Positions 11,473-23,487 of a stretch of DNA of 64,000 nucleotides are shown piece by piece (within the stretch, counting starts at the first letter, position 1; each line of letters opens with the position of its first letter). A program made the translations under genes and the position numbers. The notes under the pieces were generated by a model. It was not told the DNA's origin. It worked only from the letters and a program-made list of their open reading frames with translations, and did no database searches. The stretch comes from Craspedostauros australis (Eukaryota; Bacillariophyta; Bacillariophyceae; Mastogloiales; Achnanthaceae), in the NCBI GenBank assembly GCA_026770025.1, contig JAMXDE010000014.1:496001-560000 (forward strand). The letters run 5' to 3'.

Positions 11473-11967
11473 ATGACAGCGACGTCCCGTCCATCCGGCA
11501 TCAAACCCGGCCGCGCCAAGTCCAGTCGCCTTTGTCCGACCAACCATCGAGCACAATCATCGACGACAACAAACCGTCCAGATGACGAAACGAAAGTCGC
11601 TGCATCATGCGCTCCATCATTCAAAGATGGAGCAATCGATTGCTCGGCAACTCGTGTCATCGCTTCAACGACATTTAAGATCACCATTCCAGCAGTGAAG
11701 ATCAACGGTGCTGTTTCCACTAGTTCAATCGGTGTCTCGGACCCACAAGCGCAACTACAACTGAGCAGTCAGTTGTCCGTCCTCAACCAGCCAGAGCCCT
11801 GCCTGTCGTCGTCATCGTCGCCGGCCGTGCAAACGGATATCAAGTTGGAACCTCTGGACACATCCCTCTTCCAGCCCAAGGTCGAGCCACTCCCGTCCCT
11901 CCTCGCGGATGTGGAATCGGAGGATGACTTCGGTGAGTTCCTGTTGGACGCCGTTCAATGGTTGTAA
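11473..11967 (+). CDS. small acidic-tailed protein, unknown
   Basis: A 164-codon ORF. The N-terminus is basic and Ser/Thr-rich; the C-terminus is acidic and hydrophobic (VESEDDFGEFLLDAVQWL), resembling an activation-domain-like tail. An internal pair of IKLEPLD and PKVEPL segments resembles SUMO-site or acidic co-regulator motifs. It lies 325 bp downstream of the bZIP stop on the same strand, so it could be a 3' exon of that gene, but I found no good donor that would join them. Function unknown. Confidence 0.4.
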   Translation: MTATSRPSGIKPGRAKSSRLCPTNHRAQSSTTTNRPDDETKVAASCAPSFKDGAIDCSATRVIASTTFKITIPAVKINGAVSTSSIGVSDPQAQLQLSSQLSVLNQPEPCLSSSSSPAVQTDIKLEPLDTSLFQPKVEPLPSLLADVESEDDFGEFLLDAVQWL

Positions 11968-12623
11968 GCCATCAACGGCTTGCGTGCATTTGCATGCAAT
12001 CGCAGAGCTGCACGCGCAGAAGAAGTCGCGTACGGTACATACCATAGTACACAGCATAGCACGGGGTCTACCGCCGTTATGAGTGCGACAGACCACACAG
12101 TTGCGCAGCTGTGCACTTTACTCATCCGATCGGCACGACCAATGGCCGGATGCAGGGCAGAGAACTCCATTTTGGATCACCACGTCCGCCGTGCCACATG
12201 TTGCCCACAAGGGAACACGTACACATCAGGAGACGGCAGCAGCTGCAGCAGTACTTCTCTACGAGTACATCTGCTCCACTGCTCAGCCGACAACTCCTTC
12301 CATTCATTTCAGTAAAAGCTATTGTAGGAACTCAAACAGTATTAGGGAAAACGTATCATCATTCATCGCTAAAAGACCTGTTGTGGACTTGTGGAAGTCT
12401 ATGCTTGAGAGTGTAGAGATCATCAAGTTTGAATTTTGGCGCGAAATTTGTGCGTTCGCGGAACTCGAGTTTCGGCCATGGATCATGAGGATTTTGTCGC
12501 CCCACAACATGCCGACAACACAAACACTCTTGTTCGTCCATTGCGTCCCACTGATCTGTTGAAAGCAACACCATACTCGCAATCGTATCATACACCAATA
12601 ATCGTGGGACAATCACCGCATCC
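11968..12623. other. intergenic, no feature seen
   Basis: Several short overlapping ORFs on both strands show no recognisable domain. I see no repeat or RNA gene here. Confidence 0.4.
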
Positions 12624-15488
12624 TTGATCTCAACCGCTACGCCCGTCGAGCACAGGACGATGCCAACATCCACATCTACATCGACATCAACTTGCGATCG
12701 CCGACGGAAACGCGCACGAACAGGCGGTGGTGCCAACAGACATGGTGGTGATGTTCGTGGTGACGAGGCATCCATACAAAACCGCAGTCGCAATGACAAT
12801 GGCAATGGCAATGGCAATGGCAGGAGCAGAAGGAAGAAGGCACCGGTCACCACAAGCATCGCATCACAATCGGCGTCAACCAGCAACGGCAGCATATCGA
12901 TACCACAATCGAGGACCGTTGCTGCTCATCCGAAGTATGGCGATGGCAATGACGACTACGAATTTTCATTCCGACAAAACCGCACAGCAAAGACGAAGAT
13001 CATCAACAACCATCGAGCAGGAGGATCATATCGCGATAGAAAGCCACTGAGGATGCTGGCAGCCAAGAACATCGCCTTCAATCTCATGCAACGCGAGTAT
13101 TCTGGCAGAGTCAATCGCAATGGACGGCAGAGGCGTAGTGCCATTGCGGCCAGGCGTGACATGTTCATTGTAACGAAAACTACGAGCAAACCCAAAGCTG
13201 CAAACAGACCTGCAGACAGGAACATGCAGAACATCCATCCATCCAATGGCGGCAACAGCAGCAGCAGCAGGAACGCTTCACAAGCATGCTCCATGCTCCA
13301 GCGTCAGTGGAAGAAATGCATGCTGCGACAGATCCCATTCACCATGCTGGGAACGCCGATGGGTGATGCCGTGCTGGCCATGGACCGCTCCGCATCCTAC
13401 CTGGTTTGTTTGGGTGGCAAGAGCAATCGGGACAATCCAGATCTTGCCCTTGCTATTAACTTTTACGGTGAGGGGACACGCGGCAGTGCTCCGACGTATA
13501 TTGAATATACCGCTGTGCTCGTTGAGTCTTCGAAAGGAACAGCAACGCATCGGGGCATGGGCTCCTACCAAATCCAATTCCGTATACGATACTCGGGTAT
13601 GATGCAATACTTCCATCCGTGCTCGAAACAACCATGTCGCAAATATTTTATCTCACTCTGTATTCATCTTCTTCATGCCGTGTGCTCCTTCTGCGTACCA
13701 TTCGATATTCGTGATCGAACAGCTCTTCCTTCGCCGTCGCAGTCTCAACAACGCCTTCAACATCAACAGAACCAACAGCAGCACGAGCAAGTAGATCTGA
13801 ATAGGATGTCTGCCGGTGATCGTCTCTCTTTGTCGCCACCTTCATCGCCATCTTGCAACCGCAACAACGCGAGTGTTGATGCCAATCTCATCCGCACGAT
13901 CCCGCTCTTTCGCAATTCTGACCTCGAGGACAACACAGACTCTTACGTCAGCTCCATGGACGATTTCGAACGACGCAGTATCTCGCCAACAACAACACCC
14001 GTCCGAATGCTGTTTTCAAGTGACTGGAGGATTGGAATTGCGCTGCTCATCCCAAAGGCGACATGGAATGTAAGTGGTTTGACGACTAGAGTGCTCATAC
14101 TCTGCGCTGCATGCGTTCCATACGCTCCATTCTGCTTCGGGGCTTTGCTGGCCGACCACAATCCCCACTCTTCCTCTTTGTCTCTGCTGGGAGCATCTGG
14201 AATCTCACCATGACGATCAAGCAGAGAAGGCCCGGCATTATCGTTCCATCGTAGCCATCGTCACCGTCGCTGTGATACTCACCTTCACTTCGACATCCAC
14301 GTCCACGTCCACATTCGCTTCATGGTCATACTCGCATGCATTCAAAACTGAAATCGCAATCACTAACTACAGGACAGCGCGCCGCCCGGAACCATACTGC
14401 TGTTTTCAACACCGCACCATACAACGAGCAAGACGCTCTCGCAGGATTCCAACGATGCTCTGTCATCGACCTGGGCATGCCGCAACGTCAAGATCGCATG
14501 CAAGAATGCCTTCACCCTCCGCAACATGCTCTGGAAGGTCAGCATCATGCCGGATGCAACTTTCGGAACCAACAAGTTTGCATCGCCAAGCGAGCGGTTT
14601 GCGTGTGACACGGTACTCAGCGTCCCAGGATATCTGTTTCTGAACGACGAAGCCGATGGATTCCGGATGACGTGGGTCGCGGATGAATGGAATCTTGATG
14701 AGCTGGGTTGCCGTCAAAACCTGGCCGATTTGGATGGCCGTTCGAAAGGAGATACCTTCCGCGACTTCGAACCTTTCGACTCCCCTGTGATCACGCGTGA
14801 TGAAACATGGGAAGAGTACGTCACCACCAACTTGTCTGGAAAGTACGAGTATGACGCAGCCTCCAAACTCAGCATCCTCGGTCTCAACATCGTCTGCGAA
14901 GCCTTCTTGCACATCGATGATCTGCTGAATGTCATCGTGATGAAACGCAAAAACCTGTCAGAACGGCACCCGGAGTTCCAGTACAACCTCATTTCAACAT
15001 CCGCCGGTGGTCGTGTCCTGGATCTGGTCATCACATTCCTTTGCGCACGTCGCAATCGATCTCTGGGCGTGTTTGTCAGCGTCGACATCATCGGCGGGGC
15101 CTACAAGGAGCACGACTGGATTCAACGACCCGGCAGATGCGGCGGCGAAGATCAGAGAGACTGGTGCAACCGTCTAGCATTGAACAGACGCATGCTGCAC
15201 ACCCGTGTTGGACCGTGCTCGGTGGAATCTCACAACCGCACCAAGAATTGGGGACAGCTCTGTCAGGAGACAAACTTTGACATGGATGCTGAAGACGACC
15301 TCGACCCCCAGCTGTGGAAGCCTTGCGTTGCCGGGAAGGGAAAGCCACCGAAGAAGATCTCCATGTCCACAGTGTATCCCGACTGTGATGTCGTAACGAA
15401 TGAGACCGTCATATCCAGCATCCCAGTGTGTTGCTTGGCGTGCCGTGACGCACCGGTCCGATTGATGTACGATCGCACGGTGCTGTAG
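12624..15488 (+). CDS. three-exon probable WD40/beta-propeller protein (DCAF-like, tentative)
   Basis: The model is exon 1 12624-13467, intron 13468-13722 (GTGAGG...ACAG), exon 2 13723-14069, intron 14070-14372 (GTAAGT...CTAACTACAG), exon 3 14373-15488, giving about 768 residues (756 from the second ATG at 12660). Intron phases match (1 and 0). The first intron is a multiple of three with no stop, so it hides inside an open frame. The N-terminus is Ser/Thr/Asn-rich. The conserved part reads IPFTMLGTPMGDAVLAMDRSAS...LALAINFY, then RIGIALLIPKATWN joined to DSAPPGTILLFS, a blade-like pattern of small hydrophobic strands. I could not identify the family with confidence; a DDB1/CUL4-associated propeller is one possibility. 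Confidence 0.65.
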
Positions 15489-15804
15489 GTAAGCGTAACA
15501 TTTCGAACACATCATCGAGTTAGTGAATGAGTGAGTGGGTGCCGGAGCAGTTCGGTGGAAGTCGGTACGTCCATGGTACGATTGGTGGAACAATCTCGGC
15601 CATGATTGTGATGTGCGCACTTGTTCTGCAGAAGCAATGATGTGCAGTGGCACGACGAAAGGAGGTATTCATACAAGCAGGAGAGCAGTATGTATCTAAA
15701 ACGGTAGAATCTACTTTGGTATGATGCCATACGAACACGTCCATACACCACACTTGCAGCGCAAGTTTGTAAGTATTGATGTACTCGTGAGGCGCCGAAC
15801 GGAG

Positions 15805-17064
15805 CTATGGGTATGCGAACTTCGTTTCGCCCTCCAATGTCTCCTTCAATTGGCCTTCTCCAAGCTCGGACAAGGCGGCAATCCTCTCCGCGTACCATCC
15901 GGCCCCGCTGGCCTTGACAGTCGACCCGTCGGACAATTCCAAATCCACAACGTCGTCCGCGCTGCCTTGTGCAGAGGCCTTGCTCTCAATCAACGACACG
16001 CGTTCGATGAGGAAGGCCGGAACAGGCGCCTTGCGCTGGTAATCCATCAGCTTGTCATCGAGGCTGTCGGTACTTGCCCCTGCAGCAGCAGACAGCATCG
16101 GTCGCAGCCACGAAGTCGGTGGCAAATGACCAGGTGCAGGGGTCTCCCTTGGATGCACGACATCGCGCTCGTACGATGGGTGCAAGTACAGCACCTCGAA
16201 GGTTTCTTCGGTGCGGAACAGGTACATCAATCGGCTGACGACCTCGCAGGCCGCGGCGAACTCTTCGAAGGACTCAGCGGCATTCGGAACCATCGCAACG
16301 ATGCCAGATTGCTGCTCGTCGGTGGTGGACATGAGCTCACATACGCTGGTCCAAAAGATGGAGAGCATGTCGCACATGTTGGCCTTTGACAGGCGGAACG
16401 CCACGGTGTTCATGTCCAAACAACCGTCGCCATCGTTGTTGCAATGCTCCGTTCCCAAAGCCATGCGTTTCATGAATGACTGCTGCGCTCCGATGGTTTG
16501 CAAGGAGTTGAACGGCTGCAGATCCTCCATCGTTTCCATCATTTCCGTAGCTTCCTCTTCAGGCTGTGCAACTTCGACCAGAATGGCAGGTCCCACACCT
16601 TTGCCAACAAGCGACACACTGACGCGGTCCAATTCTGGCAGAACATCGGACAGTCGTTGGACGCTCTTGAGCACGAGGAAGTCATCAACGAACTTTCGCA
16701 ATGCATCCACGGAGATGTTCTCCAAAACCAAGCATGCCTTGGCGACCTTGCTTTCTTCCTCTTCCTTCTTTTTCTTCTCGTCATCGTCGTCATTGTCGTC
16801 GTCGTTGTTGTCATCGGTATTGTTCTCGCTGGCGTTTGCATCGTCGTCGCTTTCATCGCCATCGTCATCGTCGTCCAGAGCTTGCTCCTGTTGCTCGCAC
16901 ATGTCGGCAATGGTCGTCCAAAGTGCCGCCTGGAAGGTGTGGACCTGATCGGCATCACATTCCAACAATGGCACGCCCTCGATCTCCAAATCTCGCAGCA
17001 AGTACATGAATAGATTCTGCTTGCGCTCATCGTCGAATTCTTCCAGCGGATCGGGGAGTGAAGA

Positions 17065-17110
<46 letters not shown>

Positions 17111-17331
17111 TCGGCATATAGAACGTGAAGGCTTGTGCGCTGGTGTTGTGTCTTCATCATGTTGCTGAGCTGAAGGCACGGCGCCTGCTGCTGGATGCTG
17201 AAGCATGTTGCAATCGGAATCAGCAGCAACAAAACCGCCACCACACGATGGCCAAAGCTGCTGCTGCTGCTGCCGCTGTTGGTGGTGGTTGCGGTCGCAA
17301 TGGAAGCACCACGTTGCGCTGTCTCCTTCAT
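15805..17331 (-). CDS. secreted or plastid-targeted acidic protein, unknown
   Basis: 508 codons. A hydrophobic signal (VVAVLLLLIPIATC) is followed by FSIQQQ, compatible with plastid import. Next come a poly-Ser tract encoded by a TCG-type repeat, a helical segment (FMYLLRDLEIEGVPLLECD), a very acidic Asp/Glu/Lys stretch (about residues 155-200), and a C-terminal region with EVLYLHPSYERDVVHPRE and GHLPPTSWLRPML. That His/Pro-rich motif looks conserved but I do not recognise the family. The gene is divergent from the SET-domain gene at 18017, leaving a 685-bp shared upstream region (17332-18016) that holds no other gene I can see. The 3' spacer (15489-15804) is also empty. Confidence 0.75.
17063..17107. 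repeat. GAC/TCG triplet microsatellite inside a coding exon
   Basis: About 14 tandem GAC triplets on the plus strand encode part of a poly-Ser run of about 18 residues in the minus-strand gene. Length variation would change the protein without a frameshift. Confidence 0.9.
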
Positions 17332-18016
17332 GATGTCAATCGAAATTCAATGTATGAATGGATTCTATTATATTATAATGGTATAGTACGAGTTATGTAT
17401 CCTACTATATTCCCTTGCTCTGTGTACCATACGATCTATGGGAGAGGTGGAGAGTACGGACTGTGCACCGTGCACCGTGTGCTGTGCTCATTGGTGATTG
17501 GCGTTCGTGGAACTTGGTGATGGATTGGTTGGTGTTTACGATCTTTTGGAGATTTCGGTGGACGAACTGAATGATTGGCTGATTCGACTCAAAGGACTCA
17601 TACTCCCTTGCGAACAACAACAACCACGACTGCTCCGGCGCCAACAAAATGAGAAATCCAAATACCAAGCCCCAAAACGCAACACAACAAGAGAGGGAGG
17701 AAGGAACATCTTCGGCCACCAACGATCTGCGCGGATGCATCACTGTTGTTCATTCATGTGATGGCCACAATCCCTCGCAGAAGTTGCACTCTCCACGACC
17801 TTCCAACCACTTCTTCTGCCTTGCGAGTACCCAAACACCAACACCCACACCAACACCCACACTCGTACTTCTATTCAAAGCATACGAGGAGTCGTCCTGT
17901 TGTCTTCTCTCCTCTGCTCAACACTACATCAAGTACTCTAACTTGAGTATACGCATGCTCGTGTACTCACAGACCACGCACCACGAAGACGCACCTTCGT
18001 ACAGAGCCTCAGCATC

Positions 18017-19657
18017 ATGGAACAGTTACTGGACGAGGCGGACGCGTTGGTTCTGACGGGCGGAGAGGAGATGCAGCCCAAACGACCCGACTTTGACATT
18101 CCGGAAGAGTTTGCCAGATTCACGGAACCGCACGATCTGCTGGTGTTGCAGGACAGCCGGAGTGGAGGCAAGGGGTGGCATGCCAAGCGCAACGTGCCAG
18201 CGGGATCCATGCTCATGATCGCCAAACCCCTCACGTTGGCCTTGGATTGGGAATGGGATCCGGACATAGAAGACCCCATCATCAGCAACAACGGAATGGA
18301 TGAAGAGTACGGTGAAGCTGAAGCTGAGGTCGGCGAAGGTCACGATGATGGAAATGATGCGAGCGAGAATTCCGAAGATTCCATGCCGGAACCAGCGGAA
18401 TCGCAGATCAATGAACTTCTGGTGCTGCAGCTGCTGCAGGACATCTCCGTGGACCCATCGATATGGACGGACAAGGTCACCAACCTGTACCCTCGGGATC
18501 CTGCCGACATCCAGGCATCACCGGTTTGGGTATCGAAGGACGATGAGATATTCACGCAGTTCGAAGCGCTGGTGAAGCAATGCGAGCAACATCCTGCGCT
18601 GAGGGGCAAGGCGAAGGAAATATCTCAGCGCCTGCCGCTCATCGTTCGCTACAACGTGCTTTCCATTGAGACATGTCCCGAGATGCTCAGCTACCCCGGC
18701 CCCACCGGTCATAGTGGCTTGCAGGGCGTTGGCCTGTACCACCTGCCCTCCTTCTTCAATCACAATGCGCGTCCCAATGTGTCGCGGTACGCCATCGGCG
18801 ATGTTATGTGGTTCGTGGCCAATCAGGACATACCGGCAGGGACGGAGACGTGCATCAGCTACCTCGAGCACGACATCCTTTGCGAGTCGGCCTACCGGCG
18901 CAACCTCGTCCTCACGTTGGACTTCAAGGAAGATGAAGCGCAGGATCAAATGCGCATGGCGGATGGTACGATTGGCAGCGCTCCGAAAGGTGGGCCTGAC
19001 ATGCCAGTCGTGGACAGCGATGTGCAGAACGAGCTCATGATGATGTCGCCCTTCGAGCGTCTGGAATCCATCGAGCAGCTGATGGCGCAGGCCTCAGGTG
19101 AGGCGCTTCCGGAAGACGAAGCGAACGCTGCTGGCACTGATGCTGATGCTGATGGGATGGAGATCATGGACGGTGATGCGCAAGGAGGGGCACATACACA
19201 GGCGACCACGAGTAGTCAGATTTCACCGCTTCAGCCGGCTTGGTTTCAGTGCGATTTGCAAAACCTTCGTATCCTCAAGGCAATCACCCTGGACGCGATG
19301 GGCCTGTCACACCGCGCCATCGAGCTTTGGAACCAGTGCATCGCATTCACCGAAGCCAAGATGCCACCCAACGACGAGGCCTCGATCGTCATGAGAGTCC
19401 AAGGCGCACTCTGCGCTCTGCACATGAAGGACGAGGCACAGGCAAGGCAGCACGCCACAGTGGCATTGCAGCGGCATCACTTGATGTTCGGTGGCGGGAT
19501 CCGACGGTTCCGCAGGCGTTTCCAGACAGAATTCTGCCTCGCCCTGAGGCCATCGCCGGTTGCAGGAAGCGGTGGTAGCAGCGACAATCCTTTGACGAAC
19601 CAGAATGGCGAGGCCGTCACGCCCCACGACTTCTTGTGGCCACTTGGTTCAGAGTGA
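18017..19657 (+). CDS. SET-domain protein with a tetratricopeptide-like tail (SMYD-like)
   Basis: 546 codons, one exon. Residues about 50-65 (GKGWHAKRNVPAGSMLM) match the first SET strand with its Gly-Arg-Gly-type turn. The SET core ends with FFNHNARPNVSR (about 246-257), the N-H-x-x-x-P-N motif that binds S-adenosylmethionine, and AGTETCISYLEHDI with the active-site Tyr. A helical region after 405 (SHRAIELWNQCIAF...ALHMKDEAQARQHA) resembles TPR repeats as in SMYD proteins. No MYND zinc finger or post-SET Cys cluster is visible. It probably methylates lysine on histones or other proteins. An acidic insert separates the SET halves, as in split-SET enzymes. Confidence 0.8.
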   Translation: MEQLLDEADALVLTGGEEMQPKRPDFDIPEEFARFTEPHDLLVLQDSRSGGKGWHAKRNVPAGSMLMIAKPLTLALDWEWDPDIEDPIISNNGMDEEYGEAEAEVGEGHDDGNDASENSEDSMPEPAESQINELLVLQLLQDISVDPSIWTDKVTNLYPRDPADIQASPVWVSKDDEIFTQFEALVKQCEQHPALRGKAKEISQRLPLIVRYNVLSIETCPEMLSYPGPTGHSGLQGVGLYHLPSFFNHNARPNVSRYAIGDVMWFVANQDIPAGTETCISYLEHDILCESAYRRNLVLTLDFKEDEAQDQMRMADGTIGSAPKGGPDMPVVDSDVQNELMMMSPFERLESIEQLMAQASGEALPEDEANAAGTDADADGMEIMDGDAQGGAHTQATTSSQISPLQPAWFQCDLQNLRILKAITLDAMGLSHRAIELWNQCIAFTEAKMPPNDEASIVMRVQGALCALHMKDEAQARQHATVALQRHHLMFGGGIRRFRRRFQTEFCLALRPSPVAGSGGSSDNPLTNQNGEAVTPHDFLWPLGSE

Positions 19658-20465
19658 AGTAATCGGAGCGTCAATTAGTAGAGTTGATTGCAGTCCGGGA
19701 AAGTCACTTGTAGTCCTAATGGTGTGCAACAAACCAGGCGATTGTCGCAACAAATACTGTCGAGGAGAGTGTACTCGACTAATGCAGCGTCTCCTACATT
19801 GCTGCGTGTGAGGTGGAGAGTGTAGAATGGAGAGTGCAGAGCGCTGAGTGCAGATGAAAAGTGCTCGCATACCGACCTCCGATTGAAGCCTGTCATAGTA
19901 TTCGCGTAGGAATAGGGAAAGAGAATAAATAGAATGGTCAATATATTGTCTGGCAAACCACCGTTTCGCAATACCATGTCACAGCCCCATCAGTGGTACC
20001 TGGAAGGTACCAAGAAACGTGTTTGCGCTTGTCGAAGTACTTTATTCGTATCGGTCGACACATTTTTATCTGGTTTATATTGATTTTCCGCAACTTATTA
20101 AATTGTATGTCACCGTCCTGGTCGTACACATGCCAGACGTAAGTTGAACATTATTCTTTATCGCAAGGATTGAGTCGATTCCTTGCTAACCCCACTCAGA
20201 TACTTGCGATGAGCGCAGGTGGCATGTCGATGGAGTGGAGCGCTCTACGAATGTTACCATACATCAGAAGCACATCGAATGCTCTACACGTAGTCCGCTC
20301 TGCTCTGCTCTCCTCTACTCTCCGGTCTCATCTACTTGGACCTGCACACTTGCAATGTCGCTGGGTCAGTTCAGGTCTCGATTCTTCGTCTCCTTCTCTC
20401 GCCCTCTACAGTAGGTGGAGAAAGTAACACATAGCACAAATACAAGTTACTTAGAGTACTCTATA
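19658..20465. other. convergent intergenic region
   Basis: It lies between two convergent gene ends. I see only a short inverted pair GGTACC...GGTACC near 19994-20010 and AT-rich stretches; no gene is supported. Confidence 0.5.
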
Positions 20466-21857
20466 TTATCTTGCCTCATCAGGATGACGTTGCCTGATCT
20501 CAAAGAACCGTTTCTTCGTCTCCTGAAGATACCTGCGCTTTGGGATTGGTATTGGCAGAAAGGAAGGCACGATGTTCGGTGGGCACATGCGCACATGCAA
20601 CGTTTCCAACGGGCATTCCGATTGGATTTCAACGAGAGATTGTTGCTTCTGATGTGCATCAAGATTGTCGGCCGCCTCGAGAAATCGCTTGTAAAATTGG
20701 ATCTCGTCGCAAAGTCCCAAGCACAGTGCGTGCCGACCATGCGTCGTCAAGGCATTGATTGAACTGACTTGGTCGGATTTTGGAACTTGCGGTGGTGGCT
20801 GCTTCGATGCTGTCTCCTCCAACTGGATATCGTGGGGAGGACCATCAGAACCATGGGCACGATCCTGCATCTGATCTTTGCGTGGGCCGCGGTTCACATG
20901 GCGAAAAACGGGTTGCGACGAAATCGTGCCCCAGTCGGCATCCATGTGCTCTGACCGCAGCACCTTGATGGATGCATTGCCACGCATTTGTTTGACGGCA
21001 TTCCAGTAGTGTTCGTAGTTGTACCACTCGTGGTACGAGATTGGCCTCGCGCCGACCAACGCCGCCCATGCTCGTTGGGGACATGCCATATCGGCTAAAG
21101 CAGGCCCAGTGATCTGAGTAGAATCAGTAGCAGCAGCAGTTGGTGCCGGGATGTTGGGACGGCGCAGTCCCAGCATGTCGCACAATCCATCTTCGACGAA
21201 GGACGTGAAGTTGGAATAGCACTCACTGAAGAGGTACCCACGTTGCCGACGCACGGCATCCTGCTCCTTTTGGTTCTTGCGCGTTGGGACGATATCCTTT
21301 TCGAAGTCGAACCAAGAGCGGATGCGAGTCAGAGGGTTGCGCAAAGTGACGATGAATGTCCTCATCGGCTCGTCGTGCTGGCGCTGATCAGCGCACATGT
21401 TTCGCTTCATGTGGAAGAAGTGCGTTTTTGGAACATGCTCCCGTGGCATGCCTTCGCAGTCGGCATACGCAAACCCCAATCCGCACGACACGCTGGAACC
21501 TGCCGCCTTGCCGATGTGAACGAGACACATTGGCAGTGTAATGTTGCGCAAGGGACTGCCCGTGATATCGTCCTTCTGCGCAGCAATTGCATTGGCACCG
21601 CCAAGTCGTTGAGTCGGAATGTATTGGTAGAGATGTTCCGTGTGCGGCACGTCGTCTCTGCCGACTGGGCGAACATCACGGTCGCCACCAACGTCACCGT
21701 CAACGCCAGCACCAGCAGCGACGACGGCTGTGTCTCCTTCCCGTGCGAGCGCCAGCAGATGCATTGATGAGAACCAAGTCGTGCCAACCACGGCCGCTGT
21801 CAGGATTAGAAGCAATCGCGATAGCAGGTCAACGCGGCGGCAGCTTCCCGAAAGCAT
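20466..21857 (-). CDS. Golgi-type sulfotransferase family protein
   Basis: 463 codons. An N-terminal membrane segment (LLLILTAAVVGTTWFSSMHLLAL, about residues 15-37) gives type II topology, typical of Golgi sulfotransferases. The 5'-phosphosulfate loop is CLVHIGKAAGSSV (about 111-123) and the 3'-phosphate segment is TFIVTLRNPLTRIRSW (about 167-182). These motifs are the PAPS-binding signatures of carbohydrate sulfotransferases. The role is probably sulfation of extracellular polysaccharide or glycoprotein; the acceptor cannot be told from sequence. The C-terminal 100 residues are less conserved. Reading frame is intact. Confidence 0.7.
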   Translation of the reverse strand: MLSGSCRRVDLLSRLLLILTAAVVGTTWFSSMHLLALAREGDTAVVAAGAGVDGDVGGDRDVRPVGRDDVPHTEHLYQYIPTQRLGGANAIAAQKDDITGSPLRNITLPMCLVHIGKAAGSSVSCGLGFAYADCEGMPREHVPKTHFFHMKRNMCADQRQHDEPMRTFIVTLRNPLTRIRSWFDFEKDIVPTRKNQKEQDAVRRQRGYLFSECYSNFTSFVEDGLCDMLGLRRPNIPAPTAAATDSTQITGPALADMACPQRAWAALVGARPISYHEWYNYEHYWNAVKQMRGNASIKVLRSEHMDADWGTISSQPVFRHVNRGPRKDQMQDRAHGSDGPPHDIQLEETASKQPPPQVPKSDQVSSINALTTHGRHALCLGLCDEIQFYKRFLEAADNLDAHQKQQSLVEIQSECPLETLHVRMCPPNIVPSFLPIPIPKRRYLQETKKRFFEIRQRHPDEAR

Positions 21858-22095
21858 CGCCGCTGCTCATCCTCTCTGAACACAACCAAATGACGCTCTG
21901 TATTGAAACGTAGGCGTGTGCGAGTGGACGAGCAGATGACTGTCTGCACCCAGGCGCGCCTCTTGGCTGCGTCCTTGCAGGAGTGCGTCAATGCCGACAC
22001 AAACACATATGCTTGCGTCAATACGTATGGTAGGTATGAGTACGAGCACGGACAGGCGTGTTGATGTGGAAGCGCTGATGTGGGCAGCCGCGCAG

Positions 22096-22232
22096 TTGCG
22101 CTGTCGTGAACCAAGACGTGGGTGTGTGTTGCGTGATTGTGTTGCGTGATTGCGCTGTCGTGAACCAACACGCGGGTGTGTGTTGCGTGATTGTGCTGCG
22201 TGATTGTGCTGCGTGATTGTGCTGCGTGTCTC
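22096..22232. repeat. minisatellite: two 54-bp units plus 13-bp sub-units
   Basis: Two near-identical units (22096-22149 and 22150-22203) start TTGCGCTGTCGTGAACCAA and are followed by copies of TTGTGCTGCGTGA. The first 13 bp of the array recur inside each unit. Confidence 0.9.
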
Positions 22233-23350
22233 TTGTGGAATGGGTTGTGTTTGTTCGCATGGTGACGATCTTGTCACCTTTTGTGCGTTGCGTGATGGAT
22301 TCGGTCATTCTCGTCTTGTGGCCTTTTGAGTCAGGGACAACCACAGCTGCAATGAGTCTTGTTGATGAAATGACCCAGGTTAATTGTGAGAAAGGAGCTA
22401 TCTCAGTCCTAATATGAATGAGGGACATTTGCGTGATGAATTTCGGCGTCAGGACAGAAAATCCAAAAACAGCCGCAAGAAGCGACACGCGCACGAGTAG
22501 TTGGTCAGAATTGGGGAGGGAGTGTGATCGTAACATCGCGCAACCAGCGTGGTGGAGCGACGATGATAACAGCCCTCGAAACGGCGCAGATCGCACTCGC
22601 ACGAGCTGGATGCAGCGAAGAAACGCAGAACAGCACACGCGGCAGCAAGAAAGGGGGAAAGAGAGGCATGTCTGCGCGCTGGATACGGCTCTCAGGGCAA
22701 GCGGCGAAACCAGCAAGAGCAACATCAATTGCAAACGCAGCAGAAGCAACAGTAGCGGCCATTTGACGAGTACCTCCAGCAAACTCATCACCAACATCGC
22801 CATTGTCAGAAGCATAAGAGGCCGTGCCAGTCTCAGAGTGTTACCACCAGTTCTACAAGGAAGCAAGAAGCTAGAGCTTGACAACAGCGTCACAAGAGCT
22901 CCACAACAGCTTGGCAAGAGGACGTGACACCCAAGGAAACAAGCAAAGCCAAAGCAGAACAAAAGGAGCACAGCACCTGTGTTCGACCATCCTCTTCCAC
23001 CGAACCAAAAAGGAGATCTTTTCCGTGGCACTGCTCGCATCAGTATCAGCAACAACTGCGTCCAAATCATCAGAGAACAAAGACGGAAGACTATCTGTCA
23101 CCTGCAAGGGAACTGCCGGCACAACAAATCTCGCAGATCGGCCTGCTCATCCACCCTCTCATTCACCCTCTCATTCGCGGACCATCGCAGGCACAAGCAC
23201 AGCGTGCCACTCTGGAGCGGTACCACTCAATATATTACGACCTGCTCCACATAGATCGCACCATTGGAAGTACAATTGCACTACGGATAGAATAGAGCAG
23301 AAGCCCCCGCTGCACAACGCTCACAAATCAGCATAGAACCAATAGCAAAA
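22233..23350. other. region with long but unconvincing ORFs on both strands
   Basis: A minus-strand ORF (22018-23070) is Leu/Cys/Ser-rich and runs through the minisatellite. A plus-strand ORF (22418-22927) is Arg/Ser/Asn-rich. Neither has a recognisable domain and they overlap. This may be the upstream region of the kinase gene. Confidence 0.4.
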
Positions 23351-23354
23351 GCAC

Positions 23355-23435
23355 AAGCACAAGCACGAGTGTAAACACAAGCACGAGTGCAAGCACAAGC
23401 ACGAGTGCAAGCACAAGCACGAGTGCAAGCACAAG
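23355..23435. repeat. 18-bp tandem repeat in the kinase 5' leader
   Basis: About four copies of AAGCACAAGCACGAGTGC, ending about 50 bp before the kinase start codon. Confidence 0.85.
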
Positions 23436-23487
23436 CGAAACACAAGTGAAACACCAACAGAAGCTCGACCGAAACACTGACGCTGAG

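Noticed and set aside
16539-17117. 192-codon Arg-rich minus-strand ORF
   Set aside because: It is an alternative frame of the GAC repeat and acidic region of the real gene at 15805-17331.
22018-23070. 350-codon minus-strand ORF with Leu-rich stretches
   Set aside because: It runs through a minisatellite, overlaps long ORFs on the other strand, and the hydrophobic runs are CAG/CTG-type low complexity.
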